64,000 nucleotides of DNA. Source: Hydrotalea sp. Its GTDB lineage: Bacteria; Bacteroidota; Bacteroidia; Chitinophagales; Chitinophagaceae. The position numbers and the translations under genes were made by a program. Where the stretch lies: contig DAHXOT010000017.1 in assembly GCA_027364735.1 (NCBI GenBank), positions 124,001 to 188,000 of the forward strand, in the 5' to 3' direction. The notes below the pieces were generated by a model, which searched no databases, had not been told where the DNA came from, and saw only the letters and a program-made list of their open reading frames with translations. Shown here in pieces: positions 1 to 9,675 of this stretch (position 1 is the first letter of the stretch; each line of letters opens with the position of its first letter).

Positions 1-1
1 T

Positions 2-304
2 TTCTTTCTATTTATAGGACTGCTCCGGAATCAACCCAAAAGATTAAGTAAGCAATTGGTACAAGTAATAAGTTTTATTTCAATGATTTCTTATTCTTTA
101 TACTTAATTCACTTTAATGTGTATTATAGTATTGTGTTGCCTATTCTTAGAAAAATATATCATAGTCAGTATGTAAATATTCATGTATGGGGAGCCCTCT
201 CTTTGCTTATTACATTTTTATTTTCGTTTATAACGTATAGGGTTGTAGAGCAACCTTTTTTGGCATTAAAGAAAAGAGTATTAGTTACCAGTGAAAGCAG
301 ATAA
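2..304 (+). CDS. Acyltransferase family 3 (OafA-like), C-terminal fragment
   Basis: The reading frame is open to the left edge of the window, so only the last ~100 residues are present. The fragment has two hydrophobic helices and the family-typical pieces SYSLYLIHFNVY and YRVVEQPF near the end, as in membrane O-acyltransferases of the OafA/acyltransferase_3 family, which acetylate surface sugars. It overlaps the next gene by 14 bp and so belongs to the polysaccharide operon. The family call rests on the last two helices only. Confidence 0.7.
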   Translation, partial: FFLFIGLLRNQPKRLSKQLVQVISFISMISYSLYLIHFNVYYSIVLPILRKIYHSQYVNIHVWGALSLLITFLFSFITYRVVEQPFLALKKRVLVTSESR

Positions 305-1412
305 ATTACCCGTTGTGTTGTTGGTATCTACCGGTTTAGGTAGTATTTATAGAGGATACGAATCTTTTACTGCAGAATGTTTTGAATCACTAAAAAATAA
401 TACATCTTTTCAGCTTATTTTATTAAAAGGTGCAGGCAATAAAAAGCCTTCGGAACTGGTAATTGGTAATTTTAAAAGAAATGGTAAGATAACATACTTA
501 TTGTCGAAGGTGATTAAAAAAGAACCTTATTGGATTGAACAATTTTCTTTTGCAATTGCTATGTTGCCTGCCATTATTCGCCTTCGGCCGGCAGTTATTT
601 ATTACAGCGATTTTGTATTAGGTACGTTTTTATGGCATGGTAGAAATTGGTTAAAGTTTAAGTATAAATTATTGTTTTCTAATGGAGCTCCAAATGGTCC
701 GCCGTTTACGCGAATGGATCATATTCAGCAACTTCTTCCAATATATCTTGAACAAGCTTGTGCGGCCGGTACACCCGTAGAAAAACAAACCTTATTGCCT
801 TATGCCATTCAAATAGAACCTATTGATAATTTACTAGCTCTGTTGCAAAAAAAAGATGTAATAAGGCATTCACTTCAATTGCCGATAAATAAAAAAATTA
901 TTGTGAGTGTGGGTGCAATCAATTCGCAGCATAAGCGAATGGATTATGTAATAAAAGAGTTTGCAGCATTGCCTCAAGATGATTATTTTCTTATTCTATT
1001 AGGACAAATAGATGAATTAAGTGCACCTGTTATAGAATTGGCAAACAAATATGTATCGGCCAACAATTTTTTAATAAAGCAAGTGGCAAAAGAAGAGATA
1101 CCATCTTTTTTATTGGCAAGCGATTATTTTATATTGGCTTCTTTAAACGAAGGCTTACCAAGAGTATTACCCGAAGCTTTAGCAGCAGGTTTGTTACCTA
1201 TTGTACACGATTACACTGTTACAAGGCAAACGCTAGGGCATTATGGTGTTTATAGAAACCTACAGCAAAACGGACAATTAACGAATGCCATTTTGGAAGT
1301 TGATAATAGGACTACAACAAAAAAAGAATTGATAGAGTTTGCAATGAAAACGTATTCTTGGGATGCATTGAGAGATAGATATATAAATATGCTTAAAGGG
1401 AATGTTGGATGA
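291..1412 (+). CDS. Glycosyltransferase family 4
   Basis: 373 residues with a GT-B fold layout. The C-terminal half carries the GT4 nucleotide-sugar signature EGLPRVLPEALAAG (E-x7-E type) after a Rossmann-like segment around residue 200 (KKIIVSVGAINSQHKRMD). It probably adds one sugar to a lipid-linked repeat unit or exopolysaccharide at the cytoplasmic face of the inner membrane. The start is GTG, overlapping the preceding acyltransferase by 14 bp, and the end overlaps the next gene by 4 bp, which suggests translational coupling. Donor and acceptor cannot be read from the sequence. Confidence 0.8.
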   Translation: MKADKLPVVLLVSTGLGSIYRGYESFTAECFESLKNNTSFQLILLKGAGNKKPSELVIGNFKRNGKITYLLSKVIKKEPYWIEQFSFAIAMLPAIIRLRPAVIYYSDFVLGTFLWHGRNWLKFKYKLLFSNGAPNGPPFTRMDHIQQLLPIYLEQACAAGTPVEKQTLLPYAIQIEPIDNLLALLQKKDVIRHSLQLPINKKIIVSVGAINSQHKRMDYVIKEFAALPQDDYFLILLGQIDELSAPVIELANKYVSANNFLIKQVAKEEIPSFLLASDYFILASLNEGLPRVLPEALAAGLLPIVHDYTVTRQTLGHYGVYRNLQQNGQLTNAILEVDNRTTTKKELIEFAMKTYSWDALRDRYINMLKGNVG

Positions 1413-2566
1413 TAGTAGTGGGATATTTATACAATACCAACGGCATGGCCACCTGGTGCATAGAAACTGCATACGCCTTACATGAAGCCGGCGAAAATGT
1501 ATTATTGGTGCATGCTCCATCGGTTAAATTGCCTGCTAATCTTCCTTTTAAAACGTTGTGTTTTTCATTCAACTCTACTAATAAATCGGTAATTGCAAAA
1601 GTTGGTTTGATGGGTAAGATGAACTCTTTTCTAAACGTGTTTTCAAATGCAAGTACCGGCTTTTCTTATAAAGTGTACGAGCAATTAACGCAGGATGGAA
1701 AAAAAGTTCATTCTTTTTTCCTTAATCAAAGTAATATGATAGATCCGCGTGTGCCTATCCCTCAATATGTGTGCAGTTGGGTGTACCCTTTTAATATCAA
1801 TTATTATTTAAAAACAGCTTTCTTATCATTAGAGCAGGGTTCTATTAAAAATAAAATACTTACCATAGCCAATGCCATAGGCTTTTACAGAAAAGATAAG
1901 GCATCATTTAAAGCTGCAACAAAAGTATTAGCATTAACACCCGCAATGCAGCAAAATTTATTGCAACAAAATTATAAAGCAGTGTTATTGTCTCCTTGTT
2001 GTGCAGTTGAACAAAACGTAAAAAAGGTAGCCGATACAGTTATTGAAAGGAAGATAAAGGTAATTATGTGTGCATTGGATTTAAGTAGTAAACGAAAAAA
2101 CCTAACATGGGTAATGGAGCAATTGAATTCACTGAAAGATACAGAACTGGAAATTATTTTAATAGGAAGAACGGGAGAGGATATGGAACAACTCATTGCA
2201 GTATCGCCACATACAATCATACAAAAAGGCATATTAACAAGAGAAGAAATTATTAATGAATACAATAAAGCCGATATTTTCCTGTTTGCATCGCTTTCCG
2301 ATGATTGGGGTTATGTATTAACAGAAGCAATGAGCAAGGGGCTTGCTGTTCTTGCCCCATATCAGCATCCATTCAATTATATTGTTGGTTATGAAGATTA
2401 TCTTTTTGAACCCGGCAGCAAGCATTCTTTTTTAGAAAAATTCTGTAGGCTGTTAAAAAATAAAGATGCATTGCATAATGCACAAATACATTGTTATCAA
2501 AGAACAAAACAATTTTTTTCAAGAGAAAATTTTGTATCGGCTTCTAAGGGTTTAAGTTTGATATAA
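1409..2566 (+). CDS. Glycosyltransferase family 4
   Basis: 385 residues. The N-terminus (GYLYNTNGMATWCIETAYAL) resembles the acceptor domain of GT4 enzymes, and the C-terminal domain has a donor-binding segment DDWGYVLTEAMSKG where Asp replaces the usual first Glu of the E-x7-E motif. Overlap with the upstream gene is 4 bp (ATGA) and the downstream gene starts 1 bp after the stop, so it lies in a tight operon. It is a cytoplasmic sugar transferase for the surface polysaccharide; linkage and sugar are unknown. Confidence 0.78.
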   Translation: MIVVGYLYNTNGMATWCIETAYALHEAGENVLLVHAPSVKLPANLPFKTLCFSFNSTNKSVIAKVGLMGKMNSFLNVFSNASTGFSYKVYEQLTQDGKKVHSFFLNQSNMIDPRVPIPQYVCSWVYPFNINYYLKTAFLSLEQGSIKNKILTIANAIGFYRKDKASFKAATKVLALTPAMQQNLLQQNYKAVLLSPCCAVEQNVKKVADTVIERKIKVIMCALDLSSKRKNLTWVMEQLNSLKDTELEIILIGRTGEDMEQLIAVSPHTIIQKGILTREEIINEYNKADIFLFASLSDDWGYVLTEAMSKGLAVLAPYQHPFNYIVGYEDYLFEPGSKHSFLEKFCRLLKNKDALHNAQIHCYQRTKQFFSRENFVSASKGLSLI

Positions 2567-2567
2567 T

Positions 2568-3377
2568 ATGCTATTTTCAATAATCATACCTACTTGTAAT
2601 AGAAACAACTTATTGGCCAAGTGCTTAAATTGCTTGCAGTATGAAGTACAAGGATTAAGTGCAACTGATTATGAAGTAATTGTTACAGACGATAGTAGTA
2701 ATAATCTCGCTAAAGATTTTCTTACCGTAAATTTTCCATGGGTACAATGGGTAGAAGGACCGAAACGAGGGCCGGCTGCTAACCGAAACAATGGTGCTAA
2801 ATATGCAAAAGGAGAATGGTTGGTATTTTTAGATGATGATTGTGTACCTGAATCAACTATTTTAAAAGCGTATGAAAATGCTATCAACTGCTATCAAAAT
2901 ACAATGGTATTCGAAGGAAAAGTTATAGCCGAACGCCAGAAGCAAAGTTTGGCCGAAGAAGCACCTATTAATGAGCAAGGAGGATATTTATGGTCTTGTA
3001 ATTTTCTCATTAAAAAATTATTATTTACAGAGATAAAAGGCTTTGATGAAAACTTTCCTTATCCTGCTATGGAAGATATTGATTTGCAAATAAGATTGCA
3101 AAAGATAACCACAATTATTTTTGTTAATGAGGCAGCAGTGATGCATCCATGGAAAATAATAAAACCATTTACAAGTATAATCAAGCATTTACAATCGCAT
3201 AAATATTTTGCTCGCAAACAGAAAGTGTATGGAAATTTCTCTTATAGGTGGAGTAGATGTAAAATATTTCTTGGCCAATTTTTTCTTATTACAAAAGAAT
3301 TAGTTGGTTTTTCCGGAAGAGGTTTCTTTATTTATTTAGAAAGAAATATACTTAACTTCCTATTAATTTTTTATTAG
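2568..3377 (+). CDS. Glycosyltransferase family 2
   Basis: 269 residues with a complete GT-A fold signature: FSIIIPTCNRNNLL at the N-terminus, VIVTDDSSNN for nucleotide binding, the metal-binding FLDDDCVPE (DXD) near residue 90, and the EDIDLQIR acceptor-site motif near residue 170. It is an inverting sugar transferase of the polysaccharide locus. The C-terminal ~40 residues are aromatic and hydrophobic and may touch the membrane. A 62-bp gap follows, the first real gap in the operon. Confidence 0.85.
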   Translation: MLFSIIIPTCNRNNLLAKCLNCLQYEVQGLSATDYEVIVTDDSSNNLAKDFLTVNFPWVQWVEGPKRGPAANRNNGAKYAKGEWLVFLDDDCVPESTILKAYENAINCYQNTMVFEGKVIAERQKQSLAEEAPINEQGGYLWSCNFLIKKLLFTEIKGFDENFPYPAMEDIDLQIRLQKITTIIFVNEAAVMHPWKIIKPFTSIIKHLQSHKYFARKQKVYGNFSYRWSRCKIFLGQFFLITKELVGFSGRGFFIYLERNILNFLLIFY

Positions 3378-3439
3378 AATAGTAGTAGAGATATATCTTG
3401 GTAAATAAAGTTTATAAATAGAATTATTCAACTATCATC

Positions 3440-4414
3440 ATGAATTTTACTTGTTCCATTTGTGGTAATTACGCAGATAATAAAGTTTGGAAAGCCAGAG
3501 AAATGATGCTGGGTTTACGAGATGAGTTTGAATATGTTGAATGTGCTAATTGTGGTTGTTTGCAAATTGTAAGCATACCCGAAAATCTTGCAAAATATTA
3601 TCCTAAAAATTATTACAGTTTAAATGATGATCCGTCATTATTTTTCAAAGGCACTTTTAAAGCTTGGCTAAAAAAGCAAAGAGATTATTTTGCTATTACC
3701 GGAAAAGGGTTTGTAGGAAAATTGGTTCAATCTAAAATGCCCAATCATTCTATTGAACTGTTTAATTTCAGGCATATTGCCATAAAAAAATCAGCAAAAA
3801 TTTTAGATGTAGGTTCGGGTACAGGTATTATTCCGTATGTTTTTAAAAATGCCGGCTTTAAGAATATTACCGGAATTGACCCTTATTTGGAAAAAGATAT
3901 GGTATTTAATAATGGACTTACTATTCGAAAGCAATCATTACTCGATATTAACGAAAAGAACTGGGATATTATTATGTTCAATCATTCTTTTGAACATATT
4001 GCCGAACCCAAAAATTATTTAATTAAAACTGCTTCTTTGTTAAAGCCAAAAGGCATCTGTATTATTCGAATTCCAACGGTTTCCTCATACGCTTGGCAAA
4101 ATTATAAAGAGAATTGGGTTCAATTAGATGCACCACGTCATTTATTTTTATATAGTATTAAAAGTTTAGAAATTTTGGCTGCACAAACCGGTTTCGATTA
4201 TGTAAAAACTTCTTATGAATCCACTGCTTTTCAATTTTTAGGAAGCGAGCAATATCAAAAAGATATTTCGTTATTAAACGATAATCGTTCTATGTATTGC
4301 GGCAATATTTCTTTATTTACTGCTAATCAAATTAATGATTATAAAGCGGAAGCTATTCGTTTAAATAACGAGAAATTAGGAGATTCTATTGCTGCTGTTT
4401 TTATAAAAAAATAA
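3440..4414 (+). CDS. Class I SAM-dependent methyltransferase with N-terminal zinc ribbon
   Basis: 324 residues. The N-terminus has a four-Cys pattern (CSICG ... CANCGC) that probably binds zinc. Then comes a Methyltransf_23-type domain with the SAM-binding motif ILDVGSGTG near residue 120 and the family-typical DAPRHLFLYS around residue 235. Family members methylate sugars or other metabolites; in this locus a sugar or polysaccharide substrate is likely but not shown. The next gene starts 4 bp after the stop. Confidence 0.8.
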   Translation: MNFTCSICGNYADNKVWKAREMMLGLRDEFEYVECANCGCLQIVSIPENLAKYYPKNYYSLNDDPSLFFKGTFKAWLKKQRDYFAITGKGFVGKLVQSKMPNHSIELFNFRHIAIKKSAKILDVGSGTGIIPYVFKNAGFKNITGIDPYLEKDMVFNNGLTIRKQSLLDINEKNWDIIMFNHSFEHIAEPKNYLIKTASLLKPKGICIIRIPTVSSYAWQNYKENWVQLDAPRHLFLYSIKSLEILAAQTGFDYVKTSYESTAFQFLGSEQYQKDISLLNDNRSMYCGNISLFTANQINDYKAEAIRLNNEKLGDSIAAVFIKK

Positions 4415-4418
4415 ACAA

Positions 4419-5429
4419 TTGTTCAGTTCCAATCAACTGCCTTTAGTTTCAGTTATTATTCCTACATATAATTATGCAGGGTATATTCTGGAAGCTATTA
4501 AAAGTATTCAAAGCCAACAATATCCAACTGATAAAATTGAGGTTATTGTGGTAGATGATGGTTCAACCGATAATACCAAAGCATTAGTAGAATCATACAA
4601 GGGTGCACTAAATATTCGATATTTTTTTCAAGAAAATAGTGGCAAGGCATCGGCAACAAGAAAAGGAATTAATGAGGCAAAAGGTGAAATTATTTTTAAT
4701 CTGGATGCCGATGATTTTTTTTTCGATACTAAAATTGCAAAGGTGGTAGATGTGTTTGAACAATATCCGGAAGTAGTGCATGTTGGGCATCCTGCTACTA
4801 TTATATATAACTCGGATAATAAGCAATATTTGGAGAATATTACCTATATTGATTGTAATACACCTATAGATGGTAAGCAATTAATGTTCTCTTTTTTAGC
4901 AAAAAATATTTTATACGGCGGTGGTTCAACTTTTGCTTGTAGAAAAAAAATATTGGATAATAATTATTTATTGAATGAAGTAGATATGTACACCGATGAG
5001 TATTTACTTTATGCAACTCTATTGAAGGGCAAATCGTATTTCATTCAAGATAGCTTGTCTGTATGGCGGATTCATCAAAACAATTATTCTGTAGGAATTT
5101 TATCGAAAGAGATGTTGTTATTTAAACGAAAAAGATTACTTAATAGTGCTAAAGGATTAATGATGGCTATGCAGCCAATGCTTACTGATACTACATTGCA
5201 AGTCTTATTGATGATAAAACATTATACACGTTTACTGCATTATTATCAAGAAGAAAACGATACCATAAATTGGTTCTTGAATTTGATGAAAATGATGGGA
5301 TTTATGAGTAATCACTTTTTTATTATTAGCGGCAATTGGAAGCAAATAATCAAGAATTATACATTGGTTAATAGATTTTTGCCTCCTTTTATTTATAAAA
5401 TATTTAAAAAATATCAAACCGATAAATAG
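4419..5429 (+). CDS. Glycosyltransferase family 2
   Basis: 336 residues. The start must be TTG, because the conserved strand VSVIIPTYNYAGYI begins 10 residues in and no ATG or GTG lies in frame between it and the upstream stop. GT2 motifs are intact: VVDDGSTDNT for nucleotide binding and FNLDADDFFF containing the DXD metal site. The C-terminal ~120 residues are helical and basic. It is a cytoplasmic sugar transferase of the surface-polysaccharide locus. Confidence 0.82.
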   Translation: MFSSNQLPLVSVIIPTYNYAGYILEAIKSIQSQQYPTDKIEVIVVDDGSTDNTKALVESYKGALNIRYFFQENSGKASATRKGINEAKGEIIFNLDADDFFFDTKIAKVVDVFEQYPEVVHVGHPATIIYNSDNKQYLENITYIDCNTPIDGKQLMFSFLAKNILYGGGSTFACRKKILDNNYLLNEVDMYTDEYLLYATLLKGKSYFIQDSLSVWRIHQNNYSVGILSKEMLLFKRKRLLNSAKGLMMAMQPMLTDTTLQVLLMIKHYTRLLHYYQEENDTINWFLNLMKMMGFMSNHFFIISGNWKQIIKNYTLVNRFLPPFIYKIFKKYQTDK

Positions 5430-5471
5430 AAAAATATTTTACGCAATTTAAGAAATGTTTAAAACAAACCA

Positions 5472-6353
5472 ATGCTTAACAGAATAAGAAAATTTTCTAG
5501 AAATATTCATTTTATCCGAAAATTTATTGCCTATACAGTTGTGCCTTCCGGACTTTTTGATAGGTTCATTATCAATTATCAATTAGATAAAGGCTGGATT
5601 GAAAGGAATAATATTGTATTAGAAAGTGCCGACAATGAGAAGATACCCCGAGTGCCCAATGCCGGTACAATAAAAAACGGAAAACAGTTAATGCACAACG
5701 GATTAAAAATTAATTTGGGTAGTTATTATGGGCCGGAAGTAACTCGTTTATTACTGGATAATAAAGGAGTGCACGAACCTCAAGAAGAATTGGCATTTAT
5801 GCAAATATTGCCTTTTATGAAAGAAGGTGCTGTGATGATTGAAATGGGAGCATTTTGGGGTTTTTATTCTATGTGGTTTCAGCAAGTAGTTCCTCTTGCA
5901 AAAAATTATCTTATAGAACCCGATAAATTTAATATGGAAAGTGGAAGAAGAAATTTTCAATTAAATCATTTGAAAGGAAATTTCTTTAATTATTTTATTG
6001 GCGATAAAACGGTACGTGTTAAAAAAGGTACTTCTACTATTTGTATAGACGATTTTATAGTAGAACAAGGAATTGATTTTGTTGATTTGTTGCATAGCGA
6101 TATTCAAGGTTTTGAAGGAAAAATGTTAGAGGGAGCTTCAATGCTATTGCAAAACCAACGAGTAGGATATATTTTTATTTCAACACATTCCGATGAATTG
6201 CATTATCAGTGTATAGCGTATTTGCAAAAACTGAATTTTCATATTGTTGCATCTGCCGATATGAAGCAAAGCTTTTCATTGGATGGGTTAATTGTTGCAA
6301 AAAATAAAGCATATCCTGGTCCCGATGTAATTGATATTTCTTTAAGAAAATAA
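5472..6353 (+). CDS. FkbM family methyltransferase
   Basis: 293 residues. The middle region has the FkbM layout: a SAM-binding segment (MIEMGAFWGFYSMWF), then a strand with YLIEPD, and the characteristic VDLLHSDIQGFEGKMLEGA near residue 210. FkbM enzymes O-methylate hydroxyls on sugars or polyketides; here a sugar residue of the polysaccharide is the likely target. This is the second methyltransferase of the locus, so the glycan probably carries at least one O-methyl group (inference). Confidence 0.8.
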   Translation: MLNRIRKFSRNIHFIRKFIAYTVVPSGLFDRFIINYQLDKGWIERNNIVLESADNEKIPRVPNAGTIKNGKQLMHNGLKINLGSYYGPEVTRLLLDNKGVHEPQEELAFMQILPFMKEGAVMIEMGAFWGFYSMWFQQVVPLAKNYLIEPDKFNMESGRRNFQLNHLKGNFFNYFIGDKTVRVKKGTSTICIDDFIVEQGIDFVDLLHSDIQGFEGKMLEGASMLLQNQRVGYIFISTHSDELHYQCIAYLQKLNFHIVASADMKQSFSLDGLIVAKNKAYPGPDVIDISLRK

Positions 6354-6365
6354 TATAGTATTTCG

Positions 6366-7583
6366 ATGCATGTTCTTTGTATAATATGTGATGATCAATG
6401 GATGTCTGTCAATTTTAGTGAAGGATGGAGAAGATTGGGAGCAACTGTAGAAGAATTTAAATATGCTGTAGGAGTGGTGCGTGGCAATTTCAGTAAGCAA
6501 TCTTCGGCAGAAGTAAAAAAAATCAATCATCAAATAATTGAAAGAGCAAAAGCCTTACATAATAAGGGGCAATTGGATCTTATTTTTTGTTCTTTATTAG
6601 ACGATTTTGTTTTTCCTGAAACCTTGGTAGAACTTAAAAAATTAAAAGTGCCATTGGTGAATTATCATGCCGATATGGTACCATTATGGTTTAGAAGTTT
6701 AAAAACGGCTAAATACTTCGATTTGTTTTGTTGTGCCCAGCGGTATAATATAAATAAATTAGCTCAAACAGGTGCTAAGGTATTCTATCTTCCAATGGCA
6801 TCTAATCCTTCTATACAACAAAAAATACTTTCTAAATCGCAGCTTGCATCCGAAGTGCAGTTTAATGGAGTAAGTTTTTTAGGTGCACCAATTGGTTATC
6901 GGCCATCTATATTGGCCAATATTTATTTCAATGGTATTCCTTTGCGTATTTATGGGCATCATTGGGATTGGGTAAAAAGAAATATTTCTTCAGTTAGCAA
7001 TAATTCTACTCAGCAAGTGTATGTAAATGGTATTCCTTTTTTTAGCGAGAAACAATTACACGATCTGTACTATTATCTTTTACCTCGATTAAAAGCCGAG
7101 GGTGCTTATATTGCCGCATTGGCACTTAGCAGATTTCGGCATAAATTTTTTGCAAAAAAATTTGATGCAGAAGAATTTTATGCTCATATTCCGCCGGCTT
7201 GTATTAATGGTCATTATGCAAAAACCGATTTTGACTATTTAGTTCGTTCTGCCGCTATTAATATTGGTTTTACGCATGTAGCAGGTAATTACGGATCAAG
7301 GTGGGAGAAGAAGCAGATACGATTGAGAGAATTTGAAATACCAATGGCTGGTGGTTTCTATATTACACAATATTGCGATGAGCTACCGGAATTATATACT
7401 ATTGGAAAAACAATAGAAGCATGGAAAACTAAAGAAGAGTTAATAGAAAAAGTACACTACTATTTGCAACATGCCGATGAAAGAAATGAAATTGCTTTTA
7501 ATGGCTATCAATATGCCATAAATAACCATACATGGGAAAATAGGTTTAGAAAAATTTTGAATCAACTAGCAGTGAGCGTGTAA
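6366..7583 (+). CDS. Glycosyltransferase, CgeB-like
   Basis: 405 residues. The pattern fits CgeB-type glycosyltransferases: an N-terminal Rossmann-like half (MHVLCIICDDQW) and a C-terminal half with IRLREFEIPMAGGFYITQY followed by an end rich in HY, TWENRF and similar pieces, as in the Glyco_trans_1_2 domain. It has no classical E-x7-E motif, which is usual for this group. The start is 12 bp after the FkbM gene. A 118-bp gap follows, after which codon use changes. Confidence 0.7.
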   Translation: MHVLCIICDDQWMSVNFSEGWRRLGATVEEFKYAVGVVRGNFSKQSSAEVKKINHQIIERAKALHNKGQLDLIFCSLLDDFVFPETLVELKKLKVPLVNYHADMVPLWFRSLKTAKYFDLFCCAQRYNINKLAQTGAKVFYLPMASNPSIQQKILSKSQLASEVQFNGVSFLGAPIGYRPSILANIYFNGIPLRIYGHHWDWVKRNISSVSNNSTQQVYVNGIPFFSEKQLHDLYYYLLPRLKAEGAYIAALALSRFRHKFFAKKFDAEEFYAHIPPACINGHYAKTDFDYLVRSAAINIGFTHVAGNYGSRWEKKQIRLREFEIPMAGGFYITQYCDELPELYTIGKTIEAWKTKEELIEKVHYYLQHADERNEIAFNGYQYAINNHTWENRFRKILNQLAVSV

Positions 7584-7701
7584 ATAAAAATGTATGCGGT
7601 TCATTACTAAATGCGATGAGGCATAATGGTATTACTCGTTTTATACTGGGTAATGTTAAAAAAATGGATAGTGCAAAAATATGCAATATTCATAAACTGA
7701 T
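7584..7701 (+). other. Intergenic segment with an open frame lacking a start
   Basis: This 118-bp gap is the longest so far in the operon. One frame overlapping the end of the previous gene stays open through the gap until a TAA just inside the next gene (about 45 codons) but has no plausible start or recognisable domain. It may be a remnant of a replaced gene at the edge of the following three-gene block, or chance. Confidence 0.3.
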
Positions 7702-8829
7702 ATGGCTGATGTAATAATAGTTTCTCCCAATTTGCCACCCGTAATTTGCGGTGTAGGTGATTACAGTTTTTGCCTTTCCCTGCAATTGCACAAGAGAAAT
7801 ATCAGTTCTTTAGTTATTGGAATAGGGAAGGAACAGAGCGTATATTCTGATGAGATAAAATCAATATCTGTCAAAGAATTTAAGTGTATTAGTTGCTGGG
7901 ATCATTTGCTTCAACACGATATAAAACGACCCAGTTTATTTTTATTCCAGTATGTACCCTATACTTACAGCAAAAAAGGGATTCCGTTTTATTTAATTTT
8001 TATTTTTTTACTTCTAAAACTTAGAAATCGTAAGACCATCATTATGTTTCATGAGGTGGGAGTAAGAACAGGCTTGCATTTTGGAATTAAGCAAAACCTG
8101 ATTGGGATTGCACAAAAAATGATTGCTGTTGGTTTGAAATGGCTTTCTTATGCATCTTTTACTTCAACAAACTTTAATGCTTCTTTGCTTTTGGATACAA
8201 AAATGGAATTATTGCCAATCCCATCTAATTTCGAGCATATTAAGTATGAACGAGCTTCCTCCGATAATAATGGATTAATCTATATTGGTTGTTTTGCATC
8301 AAGAGTGAATTTATTTTTTATTGAAGTTATAAAAGAAGTAGTAAAGAAAAGAAGCAATATAAGATTCATATTAATAGGAAAATTCAACCCTGATTACCCG
8401 AATATTCTTGAAAAAGTTGGATTTACAATACATGAAAACATTATTGTTACAGGGGTTGTGGATCCCTTGAACATGAAACGATTCTTGGGGCAGTTGCAGC
8501 TTTTTTTACATTTGGAAGAACTGGGAGAGGATGGGATAGGAGGTGGATCTTTAAAAAACGGGTCCCTGGCTGCTGCTTTGGAACTGGGTATTGCTACAAT
8601 TACAGCTTGTGGAGATATGACTGATTTATCCTTGCTCAAAGACAATGAAAATGTTGTATTTGTTAAAAACCCTTATTCTCAGCAAAGCTGGATTGACAGT
8701 ATCTTGAATATGTTGGACAGCCCCTCACGATTAGAAAGAATTGGAAACGGTGCAAGGAATTTATATAAAGAATACTTGAGTTGGGAAATAGTTGTAAAAC
8801 GTTATTGTAATTTAATAACTAAGGATTAA
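7702..8829 (+). CDS. Glycosyltransferase family 4
   Basis: 375 residues. The N-terminus DVIIVSPNLPPVICGVGDYS is the acceptor-domain opening of GT4 enzymes with a Gly-rich loop. The C-terminal half has LIYIGCFASRVNLFF and a degenerate donor-site region (GSLKNGSLAAALELG) in place of a clean E-x7-E. It is the first of three tightly packed genes (1-bp overlap with the next) whose Leu and Arg codon use differs from the flanking genes. Probably a sugar transferase acting with the polymerase two genes downstream. Confidence 0.72.
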   Translation: MADVIIVSPNLPPVICGVGDYSFCLSLQLHKRNISSLVIGIGKEQSVYSDEIKSISVKEFKCISCWDHLLQHDIKRPSLFLFQYVPYTYSKKGIPFYLIFIFLLLKLRNRKTIIMFHEVGVRTGLHFGIKQNLIGIAQKMIAVGLKWLSYASFTSTNFNASLLLDTKMELLPIPSNFEHIKYERASSDNNGLIYIGCFASRVNLFFIEVIKEVVKKRSNIRFILIGKFNPDYPNILEKVGFTIHENIIVTGVVDPLNMKRFLGQLQLFLHLEELGEDGIGGGSLKNGSLAAALELGIATITACGDMTDLSLLKDNENVVFVKNPYSQQSWIDSILNMLDSPSRLERIGNGARNLYKEYLSWEIVVKRYCNLITKD

Positions 8830-9674
8830 TGAATGATCTCACTATGGTAACAGCTATTATAACAAGTTACAATGAGCAAGCAGCGAAAATAAACCAAACC
8901 TTGCAAAATCTTCTGGGGCAAAAAACTTTAATCAGTAAAATCATTTTAGTAGATGACGGATCTTGGCGTATTCCTTTGCAACTTGAGAACCTTGTAAGGG
9001 ATGATAGAATCATGATTATTTCGTTACCAAATAATCATGGTATTTCAGAAGCTAGGAATATTGCTATTCAGCAGGTATTAACTGATTATTTACTAATCCA
9101 GAATATTGAAATTACGTTGGCTGCTGACTGGATTACCGAGTGCCTAAAGCTGATACAAAGAGAGCAAAATATTGGAGCTGTTTATGGGAAACTGGTACCA
9201 GAAAGTGGAAATAAATTGATTACAAAGTGGCGAATGCGTTTTCAGGAGCAAAAATATCCAAGTCAAGAGGGAATCAGCTCATTTGCACCTGGACATGCTG
9301 TTTTATTCAGGCGGGCTGCTATGTTAGCAGTAAATGGGTATGATAAGCAGTACAGAATAGTTAATGAAGACGCTGATATATGCAAGCGGATGGGGAAAAG
9401 GGGATATGTGACTTATTATACACCCAATGCCTTGTGTTTTTCCCACCAAAAAGACACTATTCACCTGATTTGTAAAAAGCAGATAGTCAGACTTACTTCA
9501 GGTAGAATAAATGAACTGGGGGTAATTAATTTTTTGAAAGAGAATATACGTGACTTTACAAATCGCATTATAAGAAATATTATAAAGTTACGTTGGTATT
9601 TTTTGCCAATTGATATATATATATTTTTTGCAGGATTTTACTTTTATTTTATTCGTTCCAAACGAAAGCCTTAA
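8829..9674 (+). CDS. Glycosyltransferase family 2 with altered DXD site
   Basis: 281 residues. GT2 landmarks are present: TAIITSYNEQ, LVDDGSW, and the late motif VNEDADICKRMGKRG. The position where GT2 enzymes carry the metal-binding DXD reads YLLIQNIEITLAADW, so the two Asp appear replaced by Gln-Asn-Ile-Glu. The enzyme may use another residue for metal or be impaired. The C-terminal ~40 residues hold a hydrophobic aromatic stretch that may be a membrane anchor. The start ATG overlaps the previous stop by 1 bp. Confidence 0.75.
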   Translation: MNDLTMVTAIITSYNEQAAKINQTLQNLLGQKTLISKIILVDDGSWRIPLQLENLVRDDRIMIISLPNNHGISEARNIAIQQVLTDYLLIQNIEITLAADWITECLKLIQREQNIGAVYGKLVPESGNKLITKWRMRFQEQKYPSQEGISSFAPGHAVLFRRAAMLAVNGYDKQYRIVNEDADICKRMGKRGYVTYYTPNALCFSHQKDTIHLICKKQIVRLTSGRINELGVINFLKENIRDFTNRIIRNIIKLRWYFLPIDIYIFFAGFYFYFIRSKRKP

Positions 9675-9675
9675 T

